Source: Flavobacteriaceae bacterium (lineage in GTDB: Bacteria > Bacteroidota > Bacteroidia > Flavobacteriales > Flavobacteriaceae). Taken from it: a DNA stretch of 64,000 bases. Below the pieces are notes generated by a model. That model was not told the origin of the DNA, did no database searches, and saw nothing but the letters and a program-made list of their open reading frames with translations. The translations under genes were made by a program, and so were the position numbers. The stretch covers positions 1 through 64,000 of the forward strand of contig JAQWSK010000004.1 of assembly GCA_029243245.1 (NCBI GenBank), given 5' to 3'. This document shows positions 45,330 through 55,263 of this stretch, in pieces. Within the stretch, counting starts at the first letter, position 1, and every line of letters starts with the position of its first letter.

Positions 45330-47780
45330 ATGCATTTTTTTGTTGATGTTTATTTACCATTGGCTTTGCCTAAACCTTTTACTTATTCTGTAACTAATGA
45401 AGAGTTTAAAATTTTATCTTCAGGCTATAGGGTTGCAGTTCCTTTTGGTAAATCAAAAATTTATACTGGAATAGTTGTTCGTAAACACAACGTATCTCCA
45501 CAGACTTATCAGGCAAAATTTATAGAATCAATTTTAGATGAAAAGCCATGTGTTTATTCTTCTCAGATTGAATTTTGGGAATGGATAGCTGATTATTATC
45601 AATGTTCAGTAGGATCTGTGATAAGAGCTTCAATACCTGCAACTTTGCTTTTGGAGAGTGAAACAAATATTGTTAAGAACTCAGATATTTCTATTGATAA
45701 AACTATTCTTTCAGATGAAGAATATTTGGTTTATGAAGCATTGGAGAAATCAGTTTTAAAAATAGAAGATGTTATAAAAATTTCAAAAAAAAGAAATGCT
45801 ATTAAATTACTTCAGCCATTAGTTAGAATGGGTGCCATAATAATTCATCAAAATATTCAAGAAAAATATAAGCCAAAAACAGAAAGAGTTTTTCGTATAA
45901 ATCAAAAAATAATTAAATCTAAAACACTCGAAAATGTATTTAAGTCTCTAAATAGATCTCCAAAGCAGATCGATTTTGTTATGTCTTTATTTGCTTTAGG
46001 GAATAACAAGAATGAATGGGTAAATGCTAAAACTGTATTTGATAAGTCAAATACATCTAGTTCAATTTCAACAGCACTTTTGAAAAAACATATAATTGAG
46101 AAAAAAAATGCTAAAATAGAAAGACTTAAATATGAAGGAAAGGTTGAGAAATCTCTTCAAAAGCTTTCTGATGTACAAAACGAGGCCTTCATTTCATTAA
46201 AAAAAGAGTTAAATAATAAAAATGTAGTTCTTTTTCAAGGAGTTACTTCTTCAGGAAAAACAGCTGTTTATATGAAATATATTAAAGAGATTATTGATAA
46301 AGGTGGTCAGGTTTTATTTTTGCTTCCAGAAATTTCGATTACTTCTCAAATGGTTCATAGGTTTCAGGCCTATTTTGGAAACTTAGTTCAAGTTTATCAT
46401 TCTAAATTTAATTTAAATGAAAGAACAGAGGTCTGGAGGAATGCTTATAAAGGAGCTGAAAATGCAAAAATTATTATTGGAGCTAGGTCATCACTTTTTT
46501 TACCTTTTAAAAAGCTTGATTTAATAATTGTAGATGAAGAGCATGAAATATCTTATAAGCAATTTGATCCAGCTCCTAGATACCACGCAAGAGATGCATC
46601 TATTTATTTATCTAATATTTCAAATTCAAAAGTTATTTTAGGATCTGCCACACCAAGTTTAGAAACTTTAATTAATGTTAAATATAAAAAGTATGGCGTT
46701 GTATATCTAAACAAAAGGTTTGGAGGTGTACAATTGCCTGAAATTAAAACCATAGATTTAAAAGAAGCTTATAGGAAGAAAAGGGTTAAGGGTGACTTAT
46801 CTATTGATTTAATTGAATCAATCTCTGACACTTTAGAATTAGGGAAACAAGTGATTTTATTTCAGAATAGGAGAGGTTATGCTCCAATTTTAGAATGTTT
46901 AACCTGTGGGCATATGCCTCAATGTGTTCAGTGTGACGTAACATTAACTTATCATAAGAGCAGTGGGAAGTTACAATGTCATTATTGTGGATATAATGTA
47001 CCTATTCCTATTGTTTGTCATTCTTGTGGCTCGCCTAATATAGTTACTAAAGGCACTGGAACTCAACAAATTGAAAAACAACTTCATGATATTTTTCCAA
47101 ATGTTGCTGTAGCTAGAATGGATTGGGATAGTACGCGTGGTAAAAATGACTTTGATCGAATTATTAATTCATTTTCTTCACAAAAGATTAAAATTTTAGT
47201 TGGAACTCAAATGGTTGTAAAGGGATTAGATTTTAAAAACGTTCAATTAGTTGGAGTTATAAATGCAGATCATTTAATAAATTACCCTGATTTTAGATCC
47301 TATGAAAGAAGTTTTCAAATGTTAACTCAAGTTTCAGGTCGATCAGGAAGATCTAATCAAAGAGGTACAGTTTTGATTCAAACATATCAGCCTCAACATC
47401 CAGTAATTAAAAATGTAATTGAAAATAATATAAAATGTTTTGTGGAATTAGAGCTAAAGGACAGAAAATCACATTCTTATCCGCCATTTGTTAGATTAAT
47501 AAGAATAACTTTAAAAAACAGAAATATAGAAACTCTTTCAATAGCCTCCGACTGGTTTTTAAATGTCTTAAAGCAGTCTTTTAGCGGTACGATTTTAGGT
47601 CCAGTTTACCCTCCAGTGTCTAGAGTTAGAAACTATTATCACAAACAACTATTAATAAAACTAGATTCCAAAGCGTCTAGAATTCATTTAAAAAAAGTTT
47701 TGGTAAAAACGAAAAAGAGTTTTGAGAGTATAGCTTCTTTTAAGAGTACTAAATTTATTATTGATGTAGATCCATATTAG
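45330..47780 (+). CDS. priA: Primosomal replication restart helicase PriA
   Basis: I start at the ATG at 45330; an in-frame TTG two codons earlier is an alternative. The 816-residue helicase has the N-terminal DNA-binding start FVDVYLPLALPKPFTYSV, Walker A GVTSSGKTAVY (about 305), the VDEEHEISYKQ box, and the zinc-binding cluster CLTCGHMPQCVQC…CHYCG…CHSCG (about 525-575), then helicase motifs GTGTQQIE and QVSGRSGRSNQRG. It reloads the replicative helicase at collapsed forks. It is likely co-transcribed with the YihY gene. Confidence 0.95.
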   Translation: MHFFVDVYLPLALPKPFTYSVTNEEFKILSSGYRVAVPFGKSKIYTGIVVRKHNVSPQTYQAKFIESILDEKPCVYSSQIEFWEWIADYYQCSVGSVIRASIPATLLLESETNIVKNSDISIDKTILSDEEYLVYEALEKSVLKIEDVIKISKKRNAIKLLQPLVRMGAIIIHQNIQEKYKPKTERVFRINQKIIKSKTLENVFKSLNRSPKQIDFVMSLFALGNNKNEWVNAKTVFDKSNTSSSISTALLKKHIIEKKNAKIERLKYEGKVEKSLQKLSDVQNEAFISLKKELNNKNVVLFQGVTSSGKTAVYMKYIKEIIDKGGQVLFLLPEISITSQMVHRFQAYFGNLVQVYHSKFNLNERTEVWRNAYKGAENAKIIIGARSSLFLPFKKLDLIIVDEEHEISYKQFDPAPRYHARDASIYLSNISNSKVILGSATPSLETLINVKYKKYGVVYLNKRFGGVQLPEIKTIDLKEAYRKKRVKGDLSIDLIESISDTLELGKQVILFQNRRGYAPILECLTCGHMPQCVQCDVTLTYHKSSGKLQCHYCGYNVPIPIVCHSCGSPNIVTKGTGTQQIEKQLHDIFPNVAVARMDWDSTRGKNDFDRIINSFSSQKIKILVGTQMVVKGLDFKNVQLVGVINADHLINYPDFRSYERSFQMLTQVSGRSGRSNQRGTVLIQTYQPQHPVIKNVIENNIKCFVELELKDRKSHSYPPFVRLIRITLKNRNIETLSIASDWFLNVLKQSFSGTILGPVYPPVSRVRNYYHKQLLIKLDSKASRIHLKKVLVKTKKSFESIASFKSTKFIIDVDPY

Positions 47781-47824
47781 AGTAATGTAATCCAAAAAAA
47801 ATATAGAAAAAAAAACCCAAATAC

Positions 47825-47855
47825 TTGGTGATCCAAATGAGTTCTACTACTTTTG
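47825..47855 (+). promoter_or_regulatory. Bacteroidota-type promoter of the rpsF operon
   Basis: TTG at 47825-47827, a 20-base spacer and TACTTTTG at 47848-47855 match the consensus. The start codon of rpsF follows after 18 bases. Confidence 0.65.
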
Positions 47856-47873
47856 CAGACTAAAATAAAAAAT

Positions 47874-48212
47874 ATGAATCATTATGAAACTGTTTTCATT
47901 CTAAATCCCGTTCTGTCTGAAACTCAGATAGAGGAAGCAGTTCAGAAATATGAAAAATTTCTGATTTCCAAAGGTGGAAGCATAACCAGTAAAGAAAACT
48001 GGGGCTTAAAAAAACTAGCTTATACAATTCAAAATAAAAAAAGTGCTTTTTATCATTTATTTGAATATACAGCTACTGGCGATACAATAGATGAATTAGA
48101 AGTTTCTTTTCGAAGAGATGAACGTATAATGAGATATTTAATTGTAAAATTAGATAAACATTCATTAGCATGGGCTGTAAAAAGAAGAAAAAAGAACACT
48201 GCAAAAGCTTAA
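47874..48212 (+). CDS. rpsF: Ribosomal protein S6
   Basis: The ATG at 47874 gives MNHYETVFILNPVLSE, the standard S6 start. A frame from TTG at 47853 overlaps the promoter and is rejected. The protein has the KENWGLKKLAYTIQNKKSAFYHLFEY core and RDERIMRYLIVKLDKH, both typical. S6 pairs with S18 in the small-subunit platform, and the two genes are adjacent here. First gene of the S6-S18-L9 operon; no ssb gene lies in between. Confidence 0.95.
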   Translation: MNHYETVFILNPVLSETQIEEAVQKYEKFLISKGGSITSKENWGLKKLAYTIQNKKSAFYHLFEYTATGDTIDELEVSFRRDERIMRYLIVKLDKHSLAWAVKRRKKNTAKA

Positions 48213-48215
48213 TTT

Positions 48216-48512
48216 ATGTCAAAAATTGAAGAACAAAATAGCGGGAAAAAAGAGGGGCAGATTAGATATCTAACACCTCTTAACATTGACACTTCTAATA
48301 AAAAGAAGTATTGTAGATTTAAACGAACAGGCATTAAGTATGTTGATTATAAAGACCCTAGTTTTTTAATAAAGTTTGTTAATGAACAGGGTAAAATTTT
48401 ACCAAGACGTTTAACAGGAACCTCATTAAAATATCAACGTAAGGTTTCAATTGCTGTAAAACGTGCTCGTCATCTTGCTTTAATGCCATATGTGGCCGAT
48501 ATGTTAAAATAA
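48216..48512 (+). CDS. rpsR: Ribosomal protein S18
   Basis: The 98-residue protein contains [19 protein letters not shown] and the end [32 protein letters not shown], both S18 signatures. It binds S6 in the small subunit. It starts 3 bases after rpsF stops. The N-terminal extension of about 20 residues is usual in Bacteroidota. Confidence 0.96.
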   Translation: MSKIEEQNSGKKEGQIRYLTPLNIDTSNKKKYCRFKRTGIKYVDYKDPSFLIKFVNEQGKILPRRLTGTSLKYQRKVSIAVKRARHLALMPYVADMLK

Positions 48513-48524
48513 ATTACAGATATC

Positions 48525-48974
48525 ATGCAAATAATATTAAAAGAAGATGTTCAAAATGTAGGCTTTAAAGATGACCTAGTCAAAGTCAAAAATGGGTATG
48601 GTCGAAATTTTTTAATTCCTCAAGGAAAAGCTATTCTTGCTACTGAGTCAGCAAAGAAAGTATTAAATGAGAATTTAAAACAAAGGGAGTTTAAAGAAGA
48701 AAAATTAATTAAAGAAGCAAAGTCTTTTGGAAAAAAGTTAATGAAAATTGAAATGAAAATCTCATCCAAAGTGTCTAGTGGAGACCGTCTTTTTGGATCA
48801 ATTACAGCACAAGATATAGTTGACTTTTTTGAATCTAAAGGTGAATCTATTGATAAGAAATTTATAAGTATTCCTGGAAGATCAATTAAAAGAACGGGTA
48901 AATATGAGGCGAGTATTCGTCTTCATAGAGATATTAGTATTCAATTTCCATTTGAAATTATTGCTCAGGCGTAA
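48525..48974 (+). CDS. rplI: Ribosomal protein L9
   Basis: The 149-residue protein starts MQIILKEDVQNVGFKDDLVK and has GYGRNFLIPQGKA (about 25-37), the strongly conserved L9 N-terminal domain, then the long connecting helix and the C-terminal domain with GDRLFGSIT. Last gene of the operon before a terminator. Confidence 0.96.
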   Translation: MQIILKEDVQNVGFKDDLVKVKNGYGRNFLIPQGKAILATESAKKVLNENLKQREFKEEKLIKEAKSFGKKLMKIEMKISSKVSSGDRLFGSITAQDIVDFFESKGESIDKKFISIPGRSIKRTGKYEASIRLHRDISIQFPFEIIAQA

Positions 48975-48992
48975 TTTTTAATAACCAGATTT

Positions 48993-49015
48993 AAAACCCA
49001 TTTTATGGGTTTTTT
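48993..49015 (+). terminator. Intrinsic terminator after rplI
   Basis: A 9-base perfect stem (AAAACCCAT and its complement) around TTT is followed by T residues, 18 bases after the L9 stop. The DUF6495 gene starts 11 bases later. Confidence 0.8.
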
Positions 49016-49026
49016 ATATAAAAACA

Positions 49027-49512
49027 TTGAAGTACTCTAGATTAACAAAAGAACAATTTGACTCTCTTAGTAATGAGTTCTCTATTTTCTTGGCTTCAAA
49101 TGCTATTGATTCTAAGCAATGGAATAAAATCAAATCAAGCTCAATAGAAAGAGCTGATCATATTCTAGATATATTCAGTGATTTAGTCTGGAAAAATATT
49201 TTACATAAAGTAAAATTTATCGAAAACATTAGCTCAAATCATCTTTTTCTTTTTAAGTGTAATAAAAATTCAATTGATTCAATTATAATTAAGTCTAACG
49301 ATTCTTCAATCAATCTAAATTCCTCTGATGCTCAAATTTGGCTTTTAAATAATTTGCAAGCAAATAATATATCTGTATTAAGGTCAACTAAAAATTTTAA
49401 GACTAAACGAAATGATGAAATTTATTCATTAATTTCAAGGGGTTCAATAATATCCGAAGGTCAACTGTTTATTATGTATGATGAAAGACTTTTAAAATCA
49501 AGTGAAAAGTAA
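49027..49512 (+). CDS. DUF6495 family protein
   Basis: The 161-residue soluble product begins MKYSRLTKEQFDSLSNEFSIFLASNAI and continues with FSDLVWKNILHKVKFIENISSNHLFLFK, the recurring pattern of the Flavobacteriia family DUF6495. Function is unknown. It starts with TTG; no ATG is at the expected place. It lies between rplI and hisS, a position I recall for this family elsewhere, which supports it as a real conserved gene. It may depend on read-through of the L9 terminator, as no promoter is apparent. Confidence 0.78.
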   Translation: MKYSRLTKEQFDSLSNEFSIFLASNAIDSKQWNKIKSSSIERADHILDIFSDLVWKNILHKVKFIENISSNHLFLFKCNKNSIDSIIIKSNDSSINLNSSDAQIWLLNNLQANNISVLRSTKNFKTKRNDEIYSLISRGSIISEGQLFIMYDERLLKSSEK

Positions 49513-49537
49513 GATATTTGTATAGTAGATAATTATT

Positions 49538-50923
49538 ATGTCATTAAAACCAACTACTCCTAAAGGTACAAGAGATTTTTCATCTGAAGTATTATTTAAA
49601 CGTAATTATCTCAAGATGATTTTGCAAAAAGCATTTGAATCTTTTGCATTTGAACCACTTGAAACCCCATCATTCGAGAGACTTTCAACTTTGATGGGTA
49701 AATATGGAGACGAAGGTGATAGATTAATATTTAAAATTCTTAATTCTGGTGATAAATTAAAAAAAGTAGATTTAAATTCTCTAGAAAATAATGATTTAAA
49801 AGAATTCTCTAATTCTTTAAGTGAAAAAGCTTTACGGTATGATTTAACTGTTCCTTTTGCAAGATATGTTGCTGGAAATCAAAATGATTTGATTTTTCCT
49901 TTTCGAAGGTACCAAATTCAGAACGTTTGGAGAGCTGATAGGCCACAGCATGGGCGTTTTCAGGAATTTTGTCAGTGTGATGCTGATATAGTAGGTGATA
50001 GATCCTTATGGCAAGAAATTGAAATGATTTCACTATATGATAGGGTTTTTTCTGATATTAAATTACAAGGAGTAAAAGTAAAAATTAATCATAGAAAAAT
50101 TCTTGAAGGAATCGTGAGATTAATAGGTAATGATGATCAATTAATTGATTTTACCGTTGCAGTTGATAAAATTGATAAAATTGGATTTACAGGCGTTGAA
50201 AATGAACTAATTTCAAAAGGTTTTACAGCTGGTTCAATAAAAAAAATTAAGCCTATTATTAATTTAAAAGGGAGTTTAGATAAAATGTTACTCGATTTAG
50301 AATCCTTGTTTAAGGATATTCCTGAAGGATTAAAAGGTATTAATGAGCTAAGGTTTATTTTTAATAAAATTAATAAGTTAGAGTTAAAATCTTTAAATAT
50401 ATCTTTTGATTTAACTCTTGCTAGGGGACTTAATTATTATACAGGAATGATTATTGAAGTTGACGGACCTTCAAATGTAAAAATGGGATCAATTGGTGGA
50501 GGAGGTCGATATGACAACCTAACTAGTTCTTTCGGAATGAAAAATGTAAGTGGCATTGGTATTTCTTTTGGTTTTGATCGTTTGTATCTAATTTTGGATG
50601 AACTTAATTTGTTTCCTTCCAAAATTGAAATAAAGACAAAAATTTTATTTTTAAACCTTGGGATTAATGTTTCTGATATTGCTTTTAGTAGTTTAAATAA
50701 ATTAAGATCTAGAGGAGTTATTTGTGAAATTTATCCTTCTGATATCAAAATGAGCAAACAATTGAATTATGCTAATAAAAAAAATATTAGTTTTGTTGTA
50801 ATTATTGGGGATGAAGAAGTAAAAAATGAAAAATTTACTCTTAAGAATATGATTTCTGGTAAACAAAATAAATATCCATTAGATGATATGATAAGAATAT
50901 TAGAAAGATTGCCTAATATCTAA
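49538..50923 (+). CDS. hisS: Histidine-tRNA ligase
   Basis: The 461-residue class II synthetase charges tRNA-His. It shows the start KPTTPKGTRDFSS, motif 2 FRRYQIQNVWRADRPQHGRFQEFCQCDADIVG (about 125-155), the histidine site LTLARGLNYYTGMIIEV (about 290-306) and motif 3 GIGISFGFDRLY (about 340-351), followed by the anticodon-binding domain. Its stop overlaps the stop of the convergent fatty acid hydroxylase gene in the four bases CTAA. Confidence 0.97.
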   Translation: MSLKPTTPKGTRDFSSEVLFKRNYLKMILQKAFESFAFEPLETPSFERLSTLMGKYGDEGDRLIFKILNSGDKLKKVDLNSLENNDLKEFSNSLSEKALRYDLTVPFARYVAGNQNDLIFPFRRYQIQNVWRADRPQHGRFQEFCQCDADIVGDRSLWQEIEMISLYDRVFSDIKLQGVKVKINHRKILEGIVRLIGNDDQLIDFTVAVDKIDKIGFTGVENELISKGFTAGSIKKIKPIINLKGSLDKMLLDLESLFKDIPEGLKGINELRFIFNKINKLELKSLNISFDLTLARGLNYYTGMIIEVDGPSNVKMGSIGGGGRYDNLTSSFGMKNVSGIGISFGFDRLYLILDELNLFPSKIEIKTKILFLNLGINVSDIAFSSLNKLRSRGVICEIYPSDIKMSKQLNYANKKNISFVVIIGDEEVKNEKFTLKNMISGKQNKYPLDDMIRILERLPNI

Positions 50924-51756
50924 ATTTCAATCGATTTTGTCGGTCTTTGATATGCTTGAAAAGGTTGTTTTAATAACTCTTTTATTTTAGAATTATTTTT
51001 CTCGTCTGGAAATACATCTACTCCATAAACTATTTTCTCTCTATCTAAATCCATATAAGTTCCAAAAACTCTATCCCATATGGAAAAAATATTACCATAA
51101 TTAGCGTCAGTGTATGGGAGCCTATAATGATGATGTATTTTATGCATATCAGGAGTAACTATAATGTAGCTTATTAATTTATCAACTTTTTTTGGAAGTT
51201 TAATGTTAGCGTGAGTAAATTGTGTGGAAATCAATGAGAGGGACTGATAAAGCATTATGTATCCTATAGGTGCACCAACAATTATAACTCCTAATAAAGT
51301 AAAACTAAACCTTATTAAGCTTTCTAAAGGATGGTGTCTAGTTGCTGTAGTTATATCAACTTTATGATCTGAGTGATGAACAAGGTGAATCATCCATAAA
51401 GGGTTAAATCGATGTTCAATATAATGAGATAGAAAAGCACCAAAAAAGTCAAGCAATAGAATTGCAATAAAAACTTCAATTATTAAAGGGAGTCCATCAA
51501 ATAAATATAAAAATCCAAACCTATTGCTTAAAACCCAATCAGAAGTAGCTAAAAGTAAAAATGCCAATGAAAAATTTATAATGATTGTTGTTAGTGTGAA
51601 AAAAAAATTTGGCAAAGCATGTCTCCATTTTTTGTAATTAAAAATAAAAAGAGGTAAAGCACCTTCTAATAGCCAAAAAAACGAAATCCCACCAACTAGA
51701 ATTATACTTCTGTGAAGGGCAGGTATGTTTTCAAAATATTTAATAATTATTTCCAT
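50920..51756 (-). CDS. Sterol desaturase / fatty acid hydroxylase family membrane enzyme
   Basis: The 278-residue product has about four to five transmembrane segments and the His clusters of the di-iron hydroxylase family: HYIEHR (about 115), HLVHHSDH (about 125-132), HHPLES, and HKIHHHY (about 207-213). It would oxidise a membrane lipid, carotenoid or alkyl chain using oxygen and two irons; the substrate cannot be told. It stands alone, convergent with hisS. Confidence 0.87.
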   Translation of the reverse strand: MEIIIKYFENIPALHRSIILVGGISFFWLLEGALPLFIFNYKKWRHALPNFFFTLTTIIINFSLAFLLLATSDWVLSNRFGFLYLFDGLPLIIEVFIAILLLDFFGAFLSHYIEHRFNPLWMIHLVHHSDHKVDITTATRHHPLESLIRFSFTLLGVIIVGAPIGYIMLYQSLSLISTQFTHANIKLPKKVDKLISYIIVTPDMHKIHHHYRLPYTDANYGNIFSIWDRVFGTYMDLDREKIVYGVDVFPDEKNNSKIKELLKQPFQAYQRPTKSIEI

Positions 51757-51879
51757 TAGATAAAGATCAATAAATTATTTTTTATTACAATTTTTTATTA
51801 TTCAATTTAATGAAGAAAACATAAAAATTTAATATATTGATGCATCAATAGAAATTAAAAACCAACTAAAAAATATAAA

Positions 51880-54800
51880 ATGAAAAGACTTAATTTATTA
51901 GCATTAAGTATTTTATTCGTGTTTAGTTCTTCATTTTTAAATGCTCAAAAAAAGAGAGGACAAAAAAAACAAGAATCAAAAACTACAAACAGGATAGATT
52001 TATCAGCATTTAAATTTAGAAATATTGGCCCTGCTTTTTTGTCAGGTAGAATTGCTGACATTGCAGTACATCCAAACAAAGAAAACACATGGTATGTTGC
52101 TGTGGGTTCTGGAGGTTTATGGAAAACTGAGAACGCAGGAACAACGTGGTCCCCCTTGTTTGACAACCAATCTTCATACTCTACAGGGTGTGTAACTATT
52201 GATAATAACAATCCATCAACTATATGGCTTGGAACTGGAGAAAATGTGGGTGGTCGTCATGTTGCCTATGGAGATGGTGTTTATAGATCTGATGATGAAG
52301 GAAAGACATGGAAAAACATGGGATTAAAAAAATCTGAACATATATCAAAAATCATAGTTCACCCTACAGACCCCAATATTGTATGGGTAGCTGCTCAAGG
52401 TCCTTTATGGAGTAAAGGAGGGGAAAGAGGATTATATAAAACTGAAAATGGTGGTAAAACATGGATTCAGACTCTAGGCAATAAAGAATGGACTGGAGTT
52501 ACCGATATTTTAATTGATCCGAGAGATTCAAACACTTTATATGCTGCTACTTGGGATCGTCATAGAACCGTTGCTGCATTAATGGGCGGCGGACCAGGAA
52601 CTGCTATATATCGATCAGATGATGGTGGAAATAATTGGAAAAAATTAAATAATGGTATACCAAAGTCTAATAAAGGCAAAATCGGATTAGCAATTTCTCC
52701 CCAGAATCCAGATGTGGTTTATGCTGCTGTAGAATTAGATAGAACAAAAGGTGGTGTTTTTAGATCTGAAAATAAAGGGGAAACATGGAAAAAAATGTCT
52801 AATACGGTCTCTGGAGCAACTGGACCTCATTATTATCAGGAATTATATGCTAGTCCTCATAAATTTGATCGTTTATATTTAATGAATGTTCGAGTTCTAA
52901 CATCCGAAGATGGCGGAAAAACATTTAATCAATTAAAAGAAGAAAAAAAGCATTCTGATAATCATGTTTTAGTTTTTAAAAATGATGATCCAGATTATCT
53001 AATGATAGGAACAGATGCTGGTATTTATGAGAGTTTTGATTTGGCTGATACTTGGAGATATATTAAAAATTTACCCTTAACACAATTTTATAAAGTTGCA
53101 GTTAATAATTATGAACCTTTTTATCACATTTTTGGAGGAACACAAGATAATGGTTCAGCTGGAGGTCCTTCAGCTACAGATGAAAGAGAGGGGATTAGTA
53201 ATAAGCATTGGTATAAAACTTTAGGTGCTGATGGTCATCAATCTGCAACTGATCCAGAGTTTAATGATATTATATATGCTGAAACCCAACAAGGGGGACT
53301 TCATAGAGTGGATTTGACCACTGGTGATCAAGTAATGATTCAACCTCAACCAGCTCTTGGCGACCCATTTGAAAGGTATAATTGGGACGCCCCGATTTTG
53401 GTTAGTCCTCATAAGCCATCAAGACTTTATTTTGCCTCCTCTAGAGTGTGGAAATCTGAAAATAGAGGAGATGACTGGGTACCTATTTCTAAAGATTTAA
53501 CTAGAAATGAAGAAAGGATAACTCTGCCTATTATGGGACGTCAACAAAGTTGGGATAATGCATGGGATGTTGGAGCTATGTCCAATTATAACACTATTAC
53601 TTCTTTATCAGAATCACCAGTCAAAGAAGGTTTGATTTATGTAGGTACAGACGATGGATTTATTCAAATTACTTCAAATGGAGGAGAAGTTTGGACTAAG
53701 ATTCCAGTCACAAAATTAGGTATACCCTCTAGAAGTTTTGTGAATGATATTAAAGCTGATTTATTTGATGAAAATACCGTCTATGTTAGCTTAGATAATC
53801 ATAAAGAAGGGGATTTCAGGCCTTATATTTTTAAAAGTATAGATAGGGGTTTGACTTGGAAATCAATAAAAGGAAATTTACCAAATAGGATGCTAATATG
53901 GAGGATGGTTCAAGATCCAGTTGTTAAAAACTTACTTTTTGTTGCGACTGAATTAGGAGTTTATACTTCTTTGGATTCAGGAAAAACATGGAATAAAATA
54001 CCTGGTATACCTAATATGGGTATTAGAGATTTAGTGATTCAGAAAAGAGAAAATGATTTAGTTGCAGCTTCATTTGGTAGAGGTTTCTATGTGCTTGATG
54101 ATTATAGCGCATTAAGAGAAATGACGCCAGATAATTTAAAAAAAGAAGCTAAATTATATAAGCCTAGACCTGCTAAGTGGTATAGCCCAAAAAGTAATAC
54201 AGGTAACACAGGTGCAGATTATTATATTGCTAAAAATCCAACTTTTGGAGCTGTTTTTACTTATCATTTAAATGGAGATTTTTCAACGAGTCAGCAAAAA
54301 AGAAAGAAAAAAGAGAGTCAGTTAAATAAAATTAGTGCTAATATTCCATTTCCAGGCTGGGATGCTTTAGAAAATGAAAAAAATGAAAATAAATCCTTGG
54401 TATGGTTAAACATTAAAGATTCTAGTGGAAATATAATCAATAATATAAGTCAACCAGCTAAAAAAGGAACTCAAAGAATTTCATGGAATTTACGACACGC
54501 AACATCAACTCCAATTGACCCAGATAGAGTTTCAAACCGACAGGGTGGAGGATGGAGAAGTTGGGGAGGTCCAATGGCAGTTCCAGGGAAATATATTGCT
54601 AGTTTATATTTAGAATCCAATGGAAAATATAAACTATTAGATGGGCCTATTAGTTTTGATGTAAACTCAATTCGTGATGGAGTTTTAAAAGGTGCGAATT
54701 ATGAAGTCTATAATTCTTATAGAAATAAATTTTCTGTATTCCAAAGTGATCTTGCTATAGCTAATAAGATGATGAGTGAAAACTCAAAAATGCTAAATGC

Positions 54801-55149
54801 TTATAAAATGTCTTCAAATAAATCTTTAAGTGAACCAGGTACTTTATCTAATGAGTTAATGGCTGCAGAAAAAACTTTAATTGAGCTGGAGACTCAAATT
54901 CAAGGAAATTCATCTCGTTCAGAGATTGGAGAAAGAAATCCGCCAACAATTCAATCTCACATTAGAGCTGCGGGGTCAGGAATGAGGACCACATATGGGC
55001 CAACAGGATTACATGAAAAAAGTTTAAAGATAGCTACAAAAATGCTTGCTGATATTATGCCAAAAGTAATGAAGATGCATAATCAAACTTTGCCTTCTAT
55101 TAAATCTAAATTGAAATCAATAAAAGCCCCGGATGTCTTAAGAGACTAA
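51880..55149 (+). CDS. Large secreted BNR/VPS10-like beta-propeller protein
   Basis: The 1,089-residue product has a signal peptide (first 22 residues, ending LNAQ). At least nine Asp-box-like repeats of the form S-x-D-x-G-x-T-W follow, among them RSDDEGKTW, KTENGGKTW, RSDDGGNNW, RSENKGETW, TSEDGGKTF, KSENRGDDW, KSIDRGLTW and TSLDSGKTW, across about residues 40-740. These build one or two beta propellers of the sortilin/VPS10 and BNR type. The C-terminal 350 residues have a FlgD-like sandwich (GTQRISWNLRHATSTP, GKYIASL) and a helical end. Such proteins are frequent in marine Bacteroidota and usually annotated as glycosyl hydrolase-like, but no catalytic residues are evident. No T9SS sorting domain is seen at the end. 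Confidence 0.85.
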   Translation: MKRLNLLALSILFVFSSSFLNAQKKRGQKKQESKTTNRIDLSAFKFRNIGPAFLSGRIADIAVHPNKENTWYVAVGSGGLWKTENAGTTWSPLFDNQSSYSTGCVTIDNNNPSTIWLGTGENVGGRHVAYGDGVYRSDDEGKTWKNMGLKKSEHISKIIVHPTDPNIVWVAAQGPLWSKGGERGLYKTENGGKTWIQTLGNKEWTGVTDILIDPRDSNTLYAATWDRHRTVAALMGGGPGTAIYRSDDGGNNWKKLNNGIPKSNKGKIGLAISPQNPDVVYAAVELDRTKGGVFRSENKGETWKKMSNTVSGATGPHYYQELYASPHKFDRLYLMNVRVLTSEDGGKTFNQLKEEKKHSDNHVLVFKNDDPDYLMIGTDAGIYESFDLADTWRYIKNLPLTQFYKVAVNNYEPFYHIFGGTQDNGSAGGPSATDEREGISNKHWYKTLGADGHQSATDPEFNDIIYAETQQGGLHRVDLTTGDQVMIQPQPALGDPFERYNWDAPILVSPHKPSRLYFASSRVWKSENRGDDWVPISKDLTRNEERITLPIMGRQQSWDNAWDVGAMSNYNTITSLSESPVKEGLIYVGTDDGFIQITSNGGEVWTKIPVTKLGIPSRSFVNDIKADLFDENTVYVSLDNHKEGDFRPYIFKSIDRGLTWKSIKGNLPNRMLIWRMVQDPVVKNLLFVATELGVYTSLDSGKTWNKIPGIPNMGIRDLVIQKRENDLVAASFGRGFYVLDDYSALREMTPDNLKKEAKLYKPRPAKWYSPKSNTGNTGADYYIAKNPTFGAVFTYHLNGDFSTSQQKRKKKESQLNKISANIPFPGWDALENEKNENKSLVWLNIKDSSGNIINNISQPAKKGTQRISWNLRHATSTPIDPDRVSNRQGGGWRSWGGPMAVPGKYIASLYLESNGKYKLLDGPISFDVNSIRDGVLKGANYEVYNSYRNKFSVFQSDLAIANKMMSENSKMLNAYKMSSNKSLSEPGTLSNELMAAEKTLIELETQIQGNSSRSEIGERNPPTIQSHIRAAGSGMRTTYGPTGLHEKSLKIATKMLADIMPKVMKMHNQTLPSIKSKLKSIKAPDVLRD

Positions 55150-55158
55150 TTCATTATT

Positions 55159-55190
55159 AAAAAAGCCTCAATACGTATTGAGGCTTTTTT
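55159..55190. terminator. Bidirectional intrinsic terminator
   Basis: A perfectly symmetric 32-base palindrome: an AAAAAAGCCTCAAT arm, an ACGT centre, and its complement ending in TTTTTT. It lies 10 bases after the BNR-protein gene and can also serve the convergent GH3 gene, since each strand ends in a T run. Confidence 0.9.
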
Positions 55191-55263
55191 ATTTTACTAA
55201 TTTTTTAAAGATTGTAATATTTTTTTATTTTCCCCTCATTCAAAAAAGAAATCCTATAAAGTG

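Noticed and set aside
47853-47873. TTG start for ribosomal protein S6 seven codons upstream of the ATG
   Set aside because: It overlaps the -7 promoter box, and the ATG at 47874 gives the standard S6 N-terminus.
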